39,994 nt of DNA, taken from the NCBI GenBank assembly GCA_903889655.1, contig CAISYL010000110.1, positions 1 through 39,994 on the forward strand, written 5' to 3'. Every line of letters begins with the position of its first letter. The first letter of the stretch is position 1. Both the position numbers and the translations under genes were made by a program. Below the pieces are notes generated by a model. It was given only the letters and a program-made list of their open reading frames with translations. It did not search any database and had not been told where the DNA came from. Shown piece by piece: positions 8,221 through 15,991 of this stretch. The DNA is from an uncultured Alphaproteobacteria bacterium. Lineage in GTDB: Bacteria > Pseudomonadota > Alphaproteobacteria > Parvibaculales > Parvibaculaceae.

Positions 8221-8238
8221 GATTGCTCCAAAGCAATC
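8221..8238 (+). promoter_or_regulatory. Hairpin just before the DUF1345 ribosome binding site
   Basis: GATTGCT (8221-8227) and AGCAATC (8232-8238) form a perfect seven-pair stem with a CCAA loop. It ends two bases before the GGAGAG ribosome binding site of the DUF1345 gene. It could be a small operator or a translation-modulating hairpin. The rest of the 130-base divergent region is AT-richer than its surroundings but shows no clear -35/-10 pair. Confidence 0.4.
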
Positions 8239-8251
8239 CGGGAGAGCCACC

Positions 8252-8908
8252 ATGCCGAACATCGCCGCGCATCTTCGCCACCATGCGAGGTTCTATGTGG
8301 CGCTGCTGGCGGGCGTCGTCGTCTGGTTCGCGACCACGGGTCTGTTCGCCATCCCGCTGCGCTTGTCGATCGCGGGCGACAGTGCCTATGCGCTTTACCT
8401 CGCAATCATGTTCACGAACATGGTCCCGCTAAAGCCCGACCATCTCCGCAAGCGTTCCGAATATGAAGACGAAGGCATTCTGTTGATCTTCCTGATTACC
8501 CTTGCGGCGGTCGTCCTCAGCCTCGGCGATATTTTCGTTATCCTGAATGCCGGCGAGCGCCCGTCCATGCCTTATCTGGTCCTCGCGCTCGGCGGCGTTC
8601 CGCTCGGCTGGCTGACGCTTCACATGGTCATGGCCGCGCATTACAGCCACATCTTCTACAGGGGCGTGGTCAATGGAAAGATCCGCACCGATACCGGCGG
8701 GCTCGATTTTCCCGGCACGAAGGAACCGACCTATTGGGAGTTTCTCTACTATTCCTTCGTCATCGGCATGACGGCACAGACATCCGATACCGAAGTCACC
8801 TCCACGCGGATGCGCAGGCTGACGCTCGGCCATGGCGTCGTCTCGTTCTTCTACAATACGGTCCTGCTCGCGCTCGCCGTCAACGTCGTCGTCAGCCTGG
8901 TGAAGTGA
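8252..8908 (+). CDS. DUF1345 membrane protein, 218 aa
   Basis: An integral membrane protein of the DUF1345 family, whose function is not established. Hydrophobic segments lie at about residues 13-33, 40-57, 75-97, 105-125, and 193-216. The family hallmark is present near residues 165-195: a YYSFVIGMTAQTSDTEVTS block followed by RMRRLTLGHGVVSFFYNT. The start ATG at 8252 has GGGAGAG seven bases upstream. It is monocistronic; its stop is three bases from the stop of the convergent FAD oxidase gene. The family is often annotated as a membrane protein with no assigned substrate, and nothing here adds to that. Confidence 0.88.
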   Translation: MPNIAAHLRHHARFYVALLAGVVVWFATTGLFAIPLRLSIAGDSAYALYLAIMFTNMVPLKPDHLRKRSEYEDEGILLIFLITLAAVVLSLGDIFVILNAGERPSMPYLVLALGGVPLGWLTLHMVMAAHYSHIFYRGVVNGKIRTDTGGLDFPGTKEPTYWEFLYYSFVIGMTAQTSDTEVTSTRMRRLTLGHGVVSFFYNTVLLALAVNVVVSLVK

Positions 8909-8911
8909 AGG

Positions 8912-10309
8912 TCAAAGGCTGAACAGTTTGCCGGGATTGAGGATGTTCAGCGGATCGAGCGCCTGCTTGATGGCGCGCATGACGGCGATGCCCTGCCCGT
9001 GTTCGGCCTCGAGGAAGCTCATCTTGCCTTCGCCGATCCCGTGTTCACCGGTACATGTACCGTCGAGCGAAAGCGCGCGCATCACCATGCGGTCGTGAAT
9101 GCGCTGGGCCTCGGCGACCTCCGCGGCGTTCTCCGGATCGACCAGCATGATCAGATGAAAATTGCCGTCGCCGACATGGCCGACAATGGGCGCCACCAAC
9201 GGCGAGGCAGCGAGATCTTCCTTGGTACCGCGCACAGCTTCCGCCAGTCGCGAGATCGGCACACAGACATCGGTGATCATACCCTTCTTGCCGGGCTGAA
9301 GCGCCAGCGCCGCATAGAGCGCATTGTGCCGCGCTTCCCATAGCCTTGTGCGATCCTCCGGCTTCACCGCCCATTCGAAAGCACCGCCGCCATGTTCCGT
9401 CGCAATGGCGCCGAAGCGTTCCGCCTGCTCGGCGACCGACGCCTCGCTGCCGTGAAACTCGACGAGGATCAGTGGCGTCTCCGGCAATGATAGCTTCGAA
9501 TAGCGGTTGCAGGCCGCGACCTGCACCTCGTCCAGAAATTCGATCCGCGCCACCGGCAGGCCGGACTGAATCGTTTCGATGACGGCGTCGATTGCACCTT
9601 CGAATTCGGCGAACGAAACGACGCCGGACGAAATCGCTTCGGGAATGCCGTAAAGCCTCAGCGTCAGCTCGGTGATGATGCCGAGCGTTCCTTCGGAACC
9701 GACGAGAAGCCGCGTGAGGTCATAGCCTGCCGCCGACTTCCGCGCCCGCCGCGCCGTGCGCACCACGCTGCCATCGGCCATGACGGCGGTGAGGTTCAGC
9801 ACATTCTCGCGCATGGTGCCGTAGCGCACCGCATTGGTGCCCGAGGCGCGCGTCGCCGCCATACCGCCGAGGCTTGCATCCGCTCCCGGATCGATCGGGA
9901 AGAAGAGCCCCATGTCGCGCAGATAGGCATTCAGCGCCTTGCGCGTGACGCCTGCCTCGACATGCACATCGAGGTCGGCCGCATTGACCTCAAGGATACG
10001 GTTCATGCGGGAAAGATCGAGTGACAACCCGCCATGCGGCGCCGAGATGTGGCCTTCCAGCGAGGTGCCGGTACCGAAGGCGATCACCGGAAAGCGATGC
10101 TTCGCGCAGATGCGGACGATGCCCGCGACCTCCTCGGTGGAGGTTGCGAAGGCGACGGCGTCGGGCGGGATCACGGGATGCCAGCTTTCGTCGCGCCCAT
10201 GCGCCTCGCGCAAAGGCAGCGAAGTCGTCAGCCGATCGCCGAGAAGCGCGCGCAGTTCGGCGATGGCTGCGTTCGTTTCCGTCGCATTCAAGGCCGGTGT
10301 CGCGCTCAT
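8912..10309 (-). CDS. FAD-linked oxidase, GlcD / D-lactate dehydrogenase type, 465 aa
   Basis: A flavoprotein that oxidises a 2-hydroxy acid (D-lactate, glycolate or a relative) and passes electrons to the respiratory chain. The PCMH-type FAD-binding domain covers about residues 45-225, with the pyrophosphate-binding stretch FGTGTSLEGH (78-87) and a later GSEGTLGIITELTLRLYGIPE block. The C-terminal oxidase domain has the HVGDGNFH motif and the GTCTGEHGIGEGK motif, which supply the metal- and substrate-binding His residues, and ends in LDPLNILNPGKLF. It lacks the FeS reductase domain of D2HGDH-like fusions. The exact substrate is unknown. The ATG is directly adjacent to the stop of the UPF0145 gene, and its AGGAGG ribosome binding site lies within that gene's last codons. 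Confidence 0.9.
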   Translation of the reverse strand: MSATPALNATETNAAIAELRALLGDRLTTSLPLREAHGRDESWHPVIPPDAVAFATSTEEVAGIVRICAKHRFPVIAFGTGTSLEGHISAPHGGLSLDLSRMNRILEVNAADLDVHVEAGVTRKALNAYLRDMGLFFPIDPGADASLGGMAATRASGTNAVRYGTMRENVLNLTAVMADGSVVRTARRARKSAAGYDLTRLLVGSEGTLGIITELTLRLYGIPEAISSGVVSFAEFEGAIDAVIETIQSGLPVARIEFLDEVQVAACNRYSKLSLPETPLILVEFHGSEASVAEQAERFGAIATEHGGGAFEWAVKPEDRTRLWEARHNALYAALALQPGKKGMITDVCVPISRLAEAVRGTKEDLAASPLVAPIVGHVGDGNFHLIMLVDPENAAEVAEAQRIHDRMVMRALSLDGTCTGEHGIGEGKMSFLEAEHGQGIAVMRAIKQALDPLNILNPGKLFSL

Positions 10310-10642
10310 CTATGCCTCCTGGATCAGCGGCTCGATATAGACCGCCGTTCCATAGGCAACGATCTCGCTCATCATCTGTGCCATCTCGCTCGAATCGAAA
10401 CGCATCATGATGACGGCATTGCCGCCCATGTCCTGCGCGGCTTGCTTCAGCCTGTCGATCGCGTGCTGGCGGGCGGTTTCGATCAGTTGCGTATATTCGG
10501 GAATCTCGCCGCCGAAGATCGAGCGCAGGCCGGCAAGCATGTTGAAGCCGATGCCACGGCTGCGAACGACGACGCCGAAGCATTCGCCGAGCGTCTCTCT
10601 GACCCTGTATCCCGCGATATTTTCCGTCGTCGCGACAATCAT
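10310..10642 (-). CDS. UPF0145 (YbjQ) family protein, 110 aa
   Basis: A small soluble protein of the UPF0145/YbjQ family. Visible features are the N-terminal VATTENIAGYRVRETLGECFGVVVRSRGIG block, then a helix, then GGNAVIMMRFDSSEM and a C-terminal VAYGTAVYIEP strand. The family is described as putative heavy-metal-binding pentameric proteins, but no function is firmly assigned. The start is ATG at 10640-10642 with GGGGAGGA upstream; an eight-codon longer frame lacks support. It is the first gene of a two-gene unit with the FAD oxidase, with zero bases between stop and start, so translation is probably coupled. Confidence 0.88.
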   Translation of the reverse strand: MIVATTENIAGYRVRETLGECFGVVVRSRGIGFNMLAGLRSIFGGEIPEYTQLIETARQHAIDRLKQAAQDMGGNAVIMMRFDSSEMAQMMSEIVAYGTAVYIEPLIQEA

Positions 10643-10660
10643 CGAACCGTCCTCCCCGGT

Positions 10661-10688
10661 TTGCAACCAGCCCGACGCAATCTATCAT
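10661..10688 (+). promoter_or_regulatory. Candidate promoter of the thioesterase gene
   Basis: TTGCAA (10661-10666) and TATCAT (10683-10688) are separated by 16 bases, with four and five of six consensus matches. Transcription would start near 10695, which supports the downstream ATG at 10711 and excludes the ATG at 10687. The region of 68 bases must also hold the divergent ybjQ-like promoter, for which I see no clear match. Confidence 0.45.
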
Positions 10689-10710
10689 GTCCGCGCCGGG
10701 GAGGGACAAA

Positions 10711-11208
10711 ATGACCGTGAAAATCGAGGCGCCTGTCGAATGCCCGCTGCGCGAGGTCGAAGCCCGATGGGTCGATCTCAACGGCCATATGAACATGGCC
10801 TATTACCACCTGCTCTTCGATGAATCGCTGGACAAGCTCTTCACCGATCTCGGCATCGGCTGGGACTATACGCAATCGGGGGCGGGCTCCAGTTTCACCG
10901 CCGAAGTCCATGTCTGCTATCTCGACGAAATGCTAAAGGGAGATCCCGTCCGGATCACCTATCAATTGCTCGACTGGGACGCCAAGCGCATCCATGTCTT
11001 CGGACGCATGTATCATGCCGCCAAAGGCTATCTCGCCGCGACGTCCGAGCAGATGTGCGTCCATGTCGACATGACGACGCGGCACGTCTCGCCCTTTCCC
11101 GACGCGCAGCAGACAAGGATCGCCGCGATGATGGAAGCGCATCGCGTCCTGCCCCGTCCCGAACAGGCCGGCCGCGTGATCGGGATCAGGCGGAAGGCGG
11201 TGGAATAG
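10711..11208 (+). CDS. Thioesterase family (hotdog) protein, 165 aa
   Basis: A hotdog-fold acyl-CoA thioesterase-like protein. The active-site region is recognisable at about residues 20-40 (RWVDLNGHMNMAYYHLLFDES): Asn-Gly-His-Met-Asn is the pattern of 4HBT-type enzymes close to the thioesterase domain of L-carnitine dehydrogenase fusions. A strand-rich second half follows (SFTAEVHVCYLDEML, then RIHVFGRMYH). The substrate is a CoA thioester, but which one is not shown. The start at 10711 is chosen for its strong GGGGAGGGA ribosome binding site and because the in-frame ATG at 10687 lies in the promoter. The last 23 bases overlap the 3' end of the convergent chloride channel gene. Confidence 0.85.
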   Translation: MTVKIEAPVECPLREVEARWVDLNGHMNMAYYHLLFDESLDKLFTDLGIGWDYTQSGAGSSFTAEVHVCYLDEMLKGDPVRITYQLLDWDAKRIHVFGRMYHAAKGYLAATSEQMCVHVDMTTRHVSPFPDAQQTRIAAMMEAHRVLPRPEQAGRVIGIRRKAVE

Positions 11209-12520
11209 GAAGTTCGGGTTCTTTTTCGACGCTCGTCTTCGCCGGCATGAAATTCTTCGAAAGGGCGTGATAGACGCCTTCCTTGCAGACGAGGCGCGAT
11301 GTTCCCTGCGCGATCAGCGCCGTCAGCATCAGCGGCACCAGAAGCTCGTGGCTGCCCGTCATTTCGGAAACGATGACAAAGGCCGTGATCGGCGCCTGCA
11401 CCACACCGGTGAAATAACCGACCATGCCGAGAAGGACCAGCGCGCCCACCGGTGTCGTCGGAAAGAAGCGCGAGATATCGGCGCCGATTCCCGCCCCGAC
11501 GGATAGCGACGGCGAGAAGATGCCGCCCGGCAATCCGCAAATCGAGGACAGCGCGGTCGCCATCAGTTTCAACGGCGCGTAGACGACGGAAAGTTGTTCC
11601 GTTCCATGAAGCGCGGCTTTCGCCTGCTCATATCCGGTGCCGTAGATCGCGCCGCCCGACAGCAGCCCACAAAGCGCGACAGCAAAACCGCAGACCGCCG
11701 CGAAAGCGACCTTGTTGTCTCCGATCAGCTTCCCCAGACGGCCCGGCAGGCCCGCACCGAAGAGAACGAGGATGCGCGAGAACACCCCGCCCGCGAGGCC
11801 GCCGACGACGCCGCAGACCGGAACGGCCATCCAGTCCTGCCAGCCGAGCAGGATGTCACCCGTCGTGCCGAAATAGGTGTAGTTGCCAAGAAGCGCCATC
11901 GAGGTGATGCCGGCCGCGATGATCGTGCCGATGATGAGGCCGCTCGTTTTCATCTCGAAGCTGCGGCTCATTTCCTCGATGCCGAAGACGATGCCGGCCA
12001 GCGGCGTGTTGAAGGCGGCGGCGACGCCAGCTGCCGAGCCCGCGAGAATGAGCCCCGGCTGATAGCGGCGCGACACACGGCCGAGCGCGAACATGACCGA
12101 AGCGCCGACCTGAACCGTCGGGCCCTCGCGGCCGGTGGAAGCGCCGACGAGAAGCCCCATCAAGGTCAGCAATATCTTTCCGGCCGCGATCCTGAGCGAG
12201 ACGAGCCTGCTGCGCTCTTCGGTGCCCGAGAGAGCGCGCGCGGCGATCGCTTGCGGAATGCCGCTACCGCCCGAATTCGGGAAATAGCGATTGGCGAGAT
12301 AAACGGTGGCCGCAAAGCCGAGCGGGGTCAGGAAAAGCGGCCCCCAGGGGGCGAGCGCCAGAAAACGATGGAATTCGAGCTGGGCGCGATCCGACAGGAT
12401 GGCCAGCAGGACGGCGACGGCGCCCACCGCGAGGCCACCCGCCACGAAGAGCAGCCTTCGCTGCCAGCGCCGGGAATAGACATAGAAAAGCCGGGCGCGG
12501 CGGGAGGTAATGAGGGACAT
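11186..12520 (-). CDS. ClC family chloride transporter, 444 aa
   Basis: A ClC membrane protein moving chloride. About ten or more hydrophobic helices are visible. The anion-binding signatures are present: GSGIPQ (85-90), GREGP (130-134) with the gating Glu132, and GGIFSPSLS late in the chain. FNTPLAGIVFGIEEM includes the Glu pair (182-183) matching the proton-transfer Glu203 of E. coli ClcA, so a chloride/proton antiporter is more likely than a channel. There is no C-terminal CBS pair; the chain ends soon after the last helix with a short Pro/Glu-rich tail. The start ATG has only a weak ribosome binding site. It diverges from the helicase gene and overlaps the thioesterase gene tail to tail. 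Confidence 0.93.
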   Translation of the reverse strand: MSLITSRRARLFYVYSRRWQRRLLFVAGGLAVGAVAVLLAILSDRAQLEFHRFLALAPWGPLFLTPLGFAATVYLANRYFPNSGGSGIPQAIAARALSGTEERSRLVSLRIAAGKILLTLMGLLVGASTGREGPTVQVGASVMFALGRVSRRYQPGLILAGSAAGVAAAFNTPLAGIVFGIEEMSRSFEMKTSGLIIGTIIAAGITSMALLGNYTYFGTTGDILLGWQDWMAVPVCGVVGGLAGGVFSRILVLFGAGLPGRLGKLIGDNKVAFAAVCGFAVALCGLLSGGAIYGTGYEQAKAALHGTEQLSVVYAPLKLMATALSSICGLPGGIFSPSLSVGAGIGADISRFFPTTPVGALVLLGMVGYFTGVVQAPITAFVIVSEMTGSHELLVPLMLTALIAQGTSRLVCKEGVYHALSKNFMPAKTSVEKEPELPIPPPSA

Positions 12521-12638
12521 GGGACGCCGATCCGTCGCACTTGCAGGGAGACCTCTGGACTTCTATGTATCCGGGGCAGCGCGCGAAACCAAGCGGCGAT
12601 GGCCATTTCCGGGCCCTGCGGGCGAAATAAGCGGCCCG

Positions 12639-12647
12639 TGCTATACT
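12639..12647 (+). promoter_or_regulatory. Extended -10 promoter of the helicase gene
   Basis: TG at 12639-12640, one base, then TATACT at 12642-12647 forms an extended -10 element. No good -35 is seen at the right distance, which extended -10 promoters tolerate. Transcription would begin near 12654, giving a 26-base leader. No LexA-type GTTC-N7-GTTC box is visible in the 159-base region shared with the chloride transporter gene. Confidence 0.5.
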
Positions 12648-12679
12648 GCGCGAATCCTCATTTCCGGCACCTGTACAGC

Positions 12680-15010
12680 ATGACCAGCGACCCCTTCGAC
12701 CTTGGGGCTATTCCCGAAGAGACGACCGCGCGCTCGACCAGCGCAGCGGCGGTTGCGGCCATGCATGCCCCCTATCTCGAAGGGCTCAACGCCGAGCAGC
12801 GCGAAGCCGTCGAAGCGCTGGACGGCCCCGTTCTGGTGCTGGCCGGCGCAGGCACGGGCAAGACGCGCGTGCTGACGACGCGGCTGGCGCATCTCCTCGC
12901 GACGCGACGCGCCTGGCCCAATCAGGTTCTGGTCGTGACTTTCACCAACAAGGCTGCGCGCGAGATGAAGGAGCGCATCGGGCGGCTCATCGGCGGCGTG
13001 GTCGAGGGCATGCAGTGGCTCGGCACCTTCCATGCGATCGGCGCGAAGATGCTGCGCCGTCATGCTGAGCTTGCGGGGTTGCGACCGGATTTCACGATCC
13101 TCGATGCCGACGATCAGGTGCGCCTGATGAAGCAGGTGATCGAGGCCGAGGGCATCGACGAAAAGCGCTGGCCGGCGCGCCAGCTCGCCTCCCATATCGA
13201 CGGCTGGAAAAACCGGGGGCTTACGCCCGGCAAGGTGCCGGCGGGCGAAGCGCAAGCCTTCGCCAACGGCAAGGGGGCGGAACTCTATCAAGCCTATCAG
13301 CTTCGCCTGAAGGTACTGAACGCCGTCGATTTCGGCGACCTGCTGCTCGAAATGCTGCGCATCTTCCAGGAGCATCCGGAAGTGCTCGCCGAATATCAGG
13401 ACCGCTTCAAATACATGCTGGTCGACGAGTACCAGGATACCAACGTCGCGCAATATCTCTGGCTGCGGCTTCTCGCGCAGAAAAACAGGAATGTCTGCTG
13501 CGTCGGCGACGACGACCAGTCGATCTATGGCTGGCGCGGCGCGGAGGTCGACAACATCCTGCGTTTCGAGAAGGACTTTCCCGGCGCCAAGGTGATCCGC
13601 CTCGAACGCAATTACCGCTCGACGCCGCATATTCTCGGCGGCGCTTCCGGCCTCATCGCGGCCAATGAATCCCGCCTCGGCAAGACGCTGTGGACCGACG
13701 TCAACGAGGGCGAGAAGATCCGCATCTCGAGCTATTGGGACGGCGAGGAAGAGGCGCGCAACATCGCCGAAGAGATCGAGAGCCTGCAGCGCAAGGGGAA
13801 CATGTTGCACGAGATGGCGATCCTCGTGCGCGCTTCCTTCCAGATGCGCGAGTTCGAAGACCGCTTCATCAATCTCGGCATTCCCTATCGTGTCGTCGGC
13901 GGCCCGCGCTTCTATGAGCGCGCCGAAATTCGCGATGCCAATGCCTATCTGCGCCTCGTCGCACAGTCGGACGACAATCTCGCCTTCGAGCGCATCGTCA
14001 ACAAGCCGAAGCGTGGTCTGGGCGATGCCGCGCTGCAGACGATCCACCGTCTCGCCAACGCGCAAGGCGTCTCGCTGATGCGCGCCGCGCGCGAACTCAT
14101 TACGACGGAAGAGCTGAAGCCCGCGCCGCGCCGCTCTCTGGCCGGCTTCGTCGAAATGGTCGAGCGCTGGCGTTCGCTCGTTCCGGGCATGCCGCATACG
14201 GAACTCGCGGAGATCATCCTCGATGAGTCCGGCTACACCGAGATGTGGCAAAACGACAAATCCGCCGACGCGCCGGGCAAGCTCGACAACCTGAAGGAAC
14301 TCGTGCGTTCCATGAACGGGTTCGACAGCCTTGCGGGCTATCTCGAACACATCTCGCTCGTCATGGAAATCGAGTCGCAGGATTCCGGCGACAAGGTCAA
14401 CCTGATGACGCTGCACAGCGCCAAGGGCCTCGAATTCGACACGGTGTTTCTGCCCGGTTGGGAGGAAGGCCTGTTCCCGCATCAGCGCTCGCTCGACCAG
14501 AGCGGCGTCGCGGGCCTCGAGGAGGAACGCCGCCTCGCCTATGTCGGCATCACGCGGGCGCGCAAGCTCGCCTTCATTTCCTTCGCCGCCAACCGCCGCA
14601 TTCATGCGCTATGGCAGAGCGCCATCCCGTCGCGTTTCATCGATGAATTGCCGAAGGACCATGTCGAAGTGACCGAAAGCGCGATGGGCGCATCGAGCTT
14701 CCAGAACTACGCGCCGAGCCGTTTCGCGCAGGACTTCGCGTCGGGCAGCAATTATTCGAGCCCCGGCTGGAAGCGCGCGCAGGGGATGACCGGCACGACA
14801 TCGAAAGTGCGCCCGCCGCAATTCGAGGTCCATGCCGAACTCGTTGCGACCAGCGACCCCGCCGCCGAGAGCTATCGCAAGGGCGAGCGCGTCTTCCACC
14901 AGAAGTTCGGCTATGGCGAAGTGACCTCGATCGACGGCAACAAGCTCACCGTCGATTTCGACAAGGCCGGCCGCAAGAAGGTCATCGACAGCTTCCTCGA
15001 GCGGGTCTGA
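12680..15010 (+). CDS. uvrD: UvrD/PcrA-type ATP-dependent DNA helicase, 776 aa
   Basis: A superfamily 1A 3'-5' DNA helicase acting in nucleotide excision repair, mismatch repair and replication. Motifs in order: LNAEQREAV (Q motif), Walker A AGAGTGKT (55-62, Lys61), VTFTNKAAREM (Ia), VDEYQDTN (II), GDDDQSIYGWRGA (III), RLERNYRST (IV), LMTLHSAKGLEFD (V), and AYVGITRAR (VI). The C-terminus (about 730-776) is the PcrA-type Tudor-like domain: KGERVFHQKFGYGEV, then LTVDFDKAGRKKVI. Length is usual. The ATG at 12680 is selected by homology of its first 50 residues; the frame is open far upstream, but only as antisense to the chloride transporter. No strong ribosome binding site precedes it. The prmA gene follows after three bases. 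Confidence 0.95.
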   Translation: MTSDPFDLGAIPEETTARSTSAAAVAAMHAPYLEGLNAEQREAVEALDGPVLVLAGAGTGKTRVLTTRLAHLLATRRAWPNQVLVVTFTNKAAREMKERIGRLIGGVVEGMQWLGTFHAIGAKMLRRHAELAGLRPDFTILDADDQVRLMKQVIEAEGIDEKRWPARQLASHIDGWKNRGLTPGKVPAGEAQAFANGKGAELYQAYQLRLKVLNAVDFGDLLLEMLRIFQEHPEVLAEYQDRFKYMLVDEYQDTNVAQYLWLRLLAQKNRNVCCVGDDDQSIYGWRGAEVDNILRFEKDFPGAKVIRLERNYRSTPHILGGASGLIAANESRLGKTLWTDVNEGEKIRISSYWDGEEEARNIAEEIESLQRKGNMLHEMAILVRASFQMREFEDRFINLGIPYRVVGGPRFYERAEIRDANAYLRLVAQSDDNLAFERIVNKPKRGLGDAALQTIHRLANAQGVSLMRAARELITTEELKPAPRRSLAGFVEMVERWRSLVPGMPHTELAEIILDESGYTEMWQNDKSADAPGKLDNLKELVRSMNGFDSLAGYLEHISLVMEIESQDSGDKVNLMTLHSAKGLEFDTVFLPGWEEGLFPHQRSLDQSGVAGLEEERRLAYVGITRARKLAFISFAANRRIHALWQSAIPSRFIDELPKDHVEVTESAMGASSFQNYAPSRFAQDFASGSNYSSPGWKRAQGMTGTTSKVRPPQFEVHAELVATSDPAAESYRKGERVFHQKFGYGEVTSIDGNKLTVDFDKAGRKKVIDSFLERV

Positions 15011-15013
15011 ACG

Positions 15014-15943
15014 ATGCCGCTCTGGAAGGCGTCCTTCGTCGTGCCTTACGCCCTGGCCGAAATGTTTTCGGAGGCGCTCGAAGGCGCCGCCTTTCCCGAA
15101 GCGCTTGCCGTCTCCACCAGTGAAGCCCATCCCGGCGAAGGCCCTCTCGTCCGCACCGCCTCCGACTGGAACGAAGTCGAGGCGCATGGGCTGTGGCGCG
15201 TCGAGGCGCTTTACGACGCCGCGCCGGATGCCGGCACGTTGCGGGCGTTCCTCGCCCATGTAGAGAGCGAGAGCGGCGTCAAGGCTGAAGAGTTCACGAT
15301 CGAACCTGTGCCCGAAATCGACTGGGTGACGCGCTCGCTCGAAGGGCTCGACCCGGTGCGCGCCGGGCGCTTCTTCATCCATGGCAGCCACGACGCCGAC
15401 AGGGTTCCGGCAGGCGTCATTCCGATCCGCATCGACGCTGCGCAGGCCTTCGGCACCGGCCATCACGAAACGACGACGGGCTGCCTCGAATTCATTTCGG
15501 AATTCGTCCGACCCGGCCGGCGCCTCAATGCACTCGACATCGGCACCGGAACGGGGGTGCTTGCCATCGCCATCGCAAAGCTCGCGCATTGCAACGTGCT
15601 GGCGAGCGACATCGATCCGGTCGCGGTGCGCATCACGCGGGAAAATGCGCGCGTGAACGGCGTCGCGCCCTTCATCACGTCAGTGACCGCGAAGGGTTTC
15701 GGCCACCCTGCCCTTCATGCCCGCGCGCCTTACGACCTCATCGTCGCGAATATCCTCGCCCGCCCCCTCGTTTCCCTCGCACCCGCCTTTGGCGCACATC
15801 TGAAACTCGGCGGAACGCTCATCCTCTCCGGCATCCTCGGAACGCAGGAGACGATGGTGACAAGCGCGCTGCGCTCGCAGGGGCTCTTCCTCAAGGCGCG
15901 GAAACCGATGGGGGATTGGGTGACGCTGAGGGTTCAGGGATAA
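15014..15943 (+). CDS. prmA: Ribosomal protein L11 methyltransferase PrmA, 309 aa
   Basis: A SAM-dependent methyltransferase that methylates ribosomal protein L11. The N-terminal substrate-recognition domain (about 1-100) is divergent. The linker IDWVTRSLEGLDPVRAGRFFIHGSHD is typical. The catalytic domain shows AFGTGHHETT (145-154), SAM-binding motif I DIGTGTG (175-181), acidic motif II SDIDP (198-202) and NILARPL (246-252), which are PrmA signatures. The start is three bases after the helicase stop, so the two are probably co-transcribed. Nothing unusual is seen. Confidence 0.93.
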   Translation: MPLWKASFVVPYALAEMFSEALEGAAFPEALAVSTSEAHPGEGPLVRTASDWNEVEAHGLWRVEALYDAAPDAGTLRAFLAHVESESGVKAEEFTIEPVPEIDWVTRSLEGLDPVRAGRFFIHGSHDADRVPAGVIPIRIDAAQAFGTGHHETTTGCLEFISEFVRPGRRLNALDIGTGTGVLAIAIAKLAHCNVLASDIDPVAVRITRENARVNGVAPFITSVTAKGFGHPALHARAPYDLIVANILARPLVSLAPAFGAHLKLGGTLILSGILGTQETMVTSALRSQGLFLKARKPMGDWVTLRVQG

Positions 15944-15956
15944 AACCTTGGCCCAG

Positions 15957-15985
15957 TTGCCCCGCCCCGGCATCGCCCCTACATT
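15957..15985 (+). promoter_or_regulatory. Candidate promoter placed for a leaderless pepP transcript
   Basis: TTGCCC (15957-15962) and TACATT (15980-15985) are exactly 17 bases apart, each with four of six consensus bases. The expected start point is at 15991-15992, the A of the aminopeptidase P ATG itself. No ribosome binding site precedes that ATG, so a leaderless message would be consistent. Confidence 0.4.
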
Positions 15986-15991
15986 TGACCC

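Noticed and set aside
10687-10710. Upstream ATG for the thioesterase
   Set aside because: It lies within the candidate -10 element. The ATG at 10711 has a much better ribosome binding site.
11594-12679. Plus-strand extension of the helicase frame by 362 codons
   Set aside because: This part is antisense to the chloride transporter and is low-complexity Arg/Ala/Glu. Helicase homology starts only after ATG 12680, and a promoter lies at 12639-12647.
12641-14605. Long minus-strand frame opposite the helicase gene
   Set aside because: Shadow of a gene with seven intact helicase motifs. No recognisable domain, and composition is typical of antisense frames.
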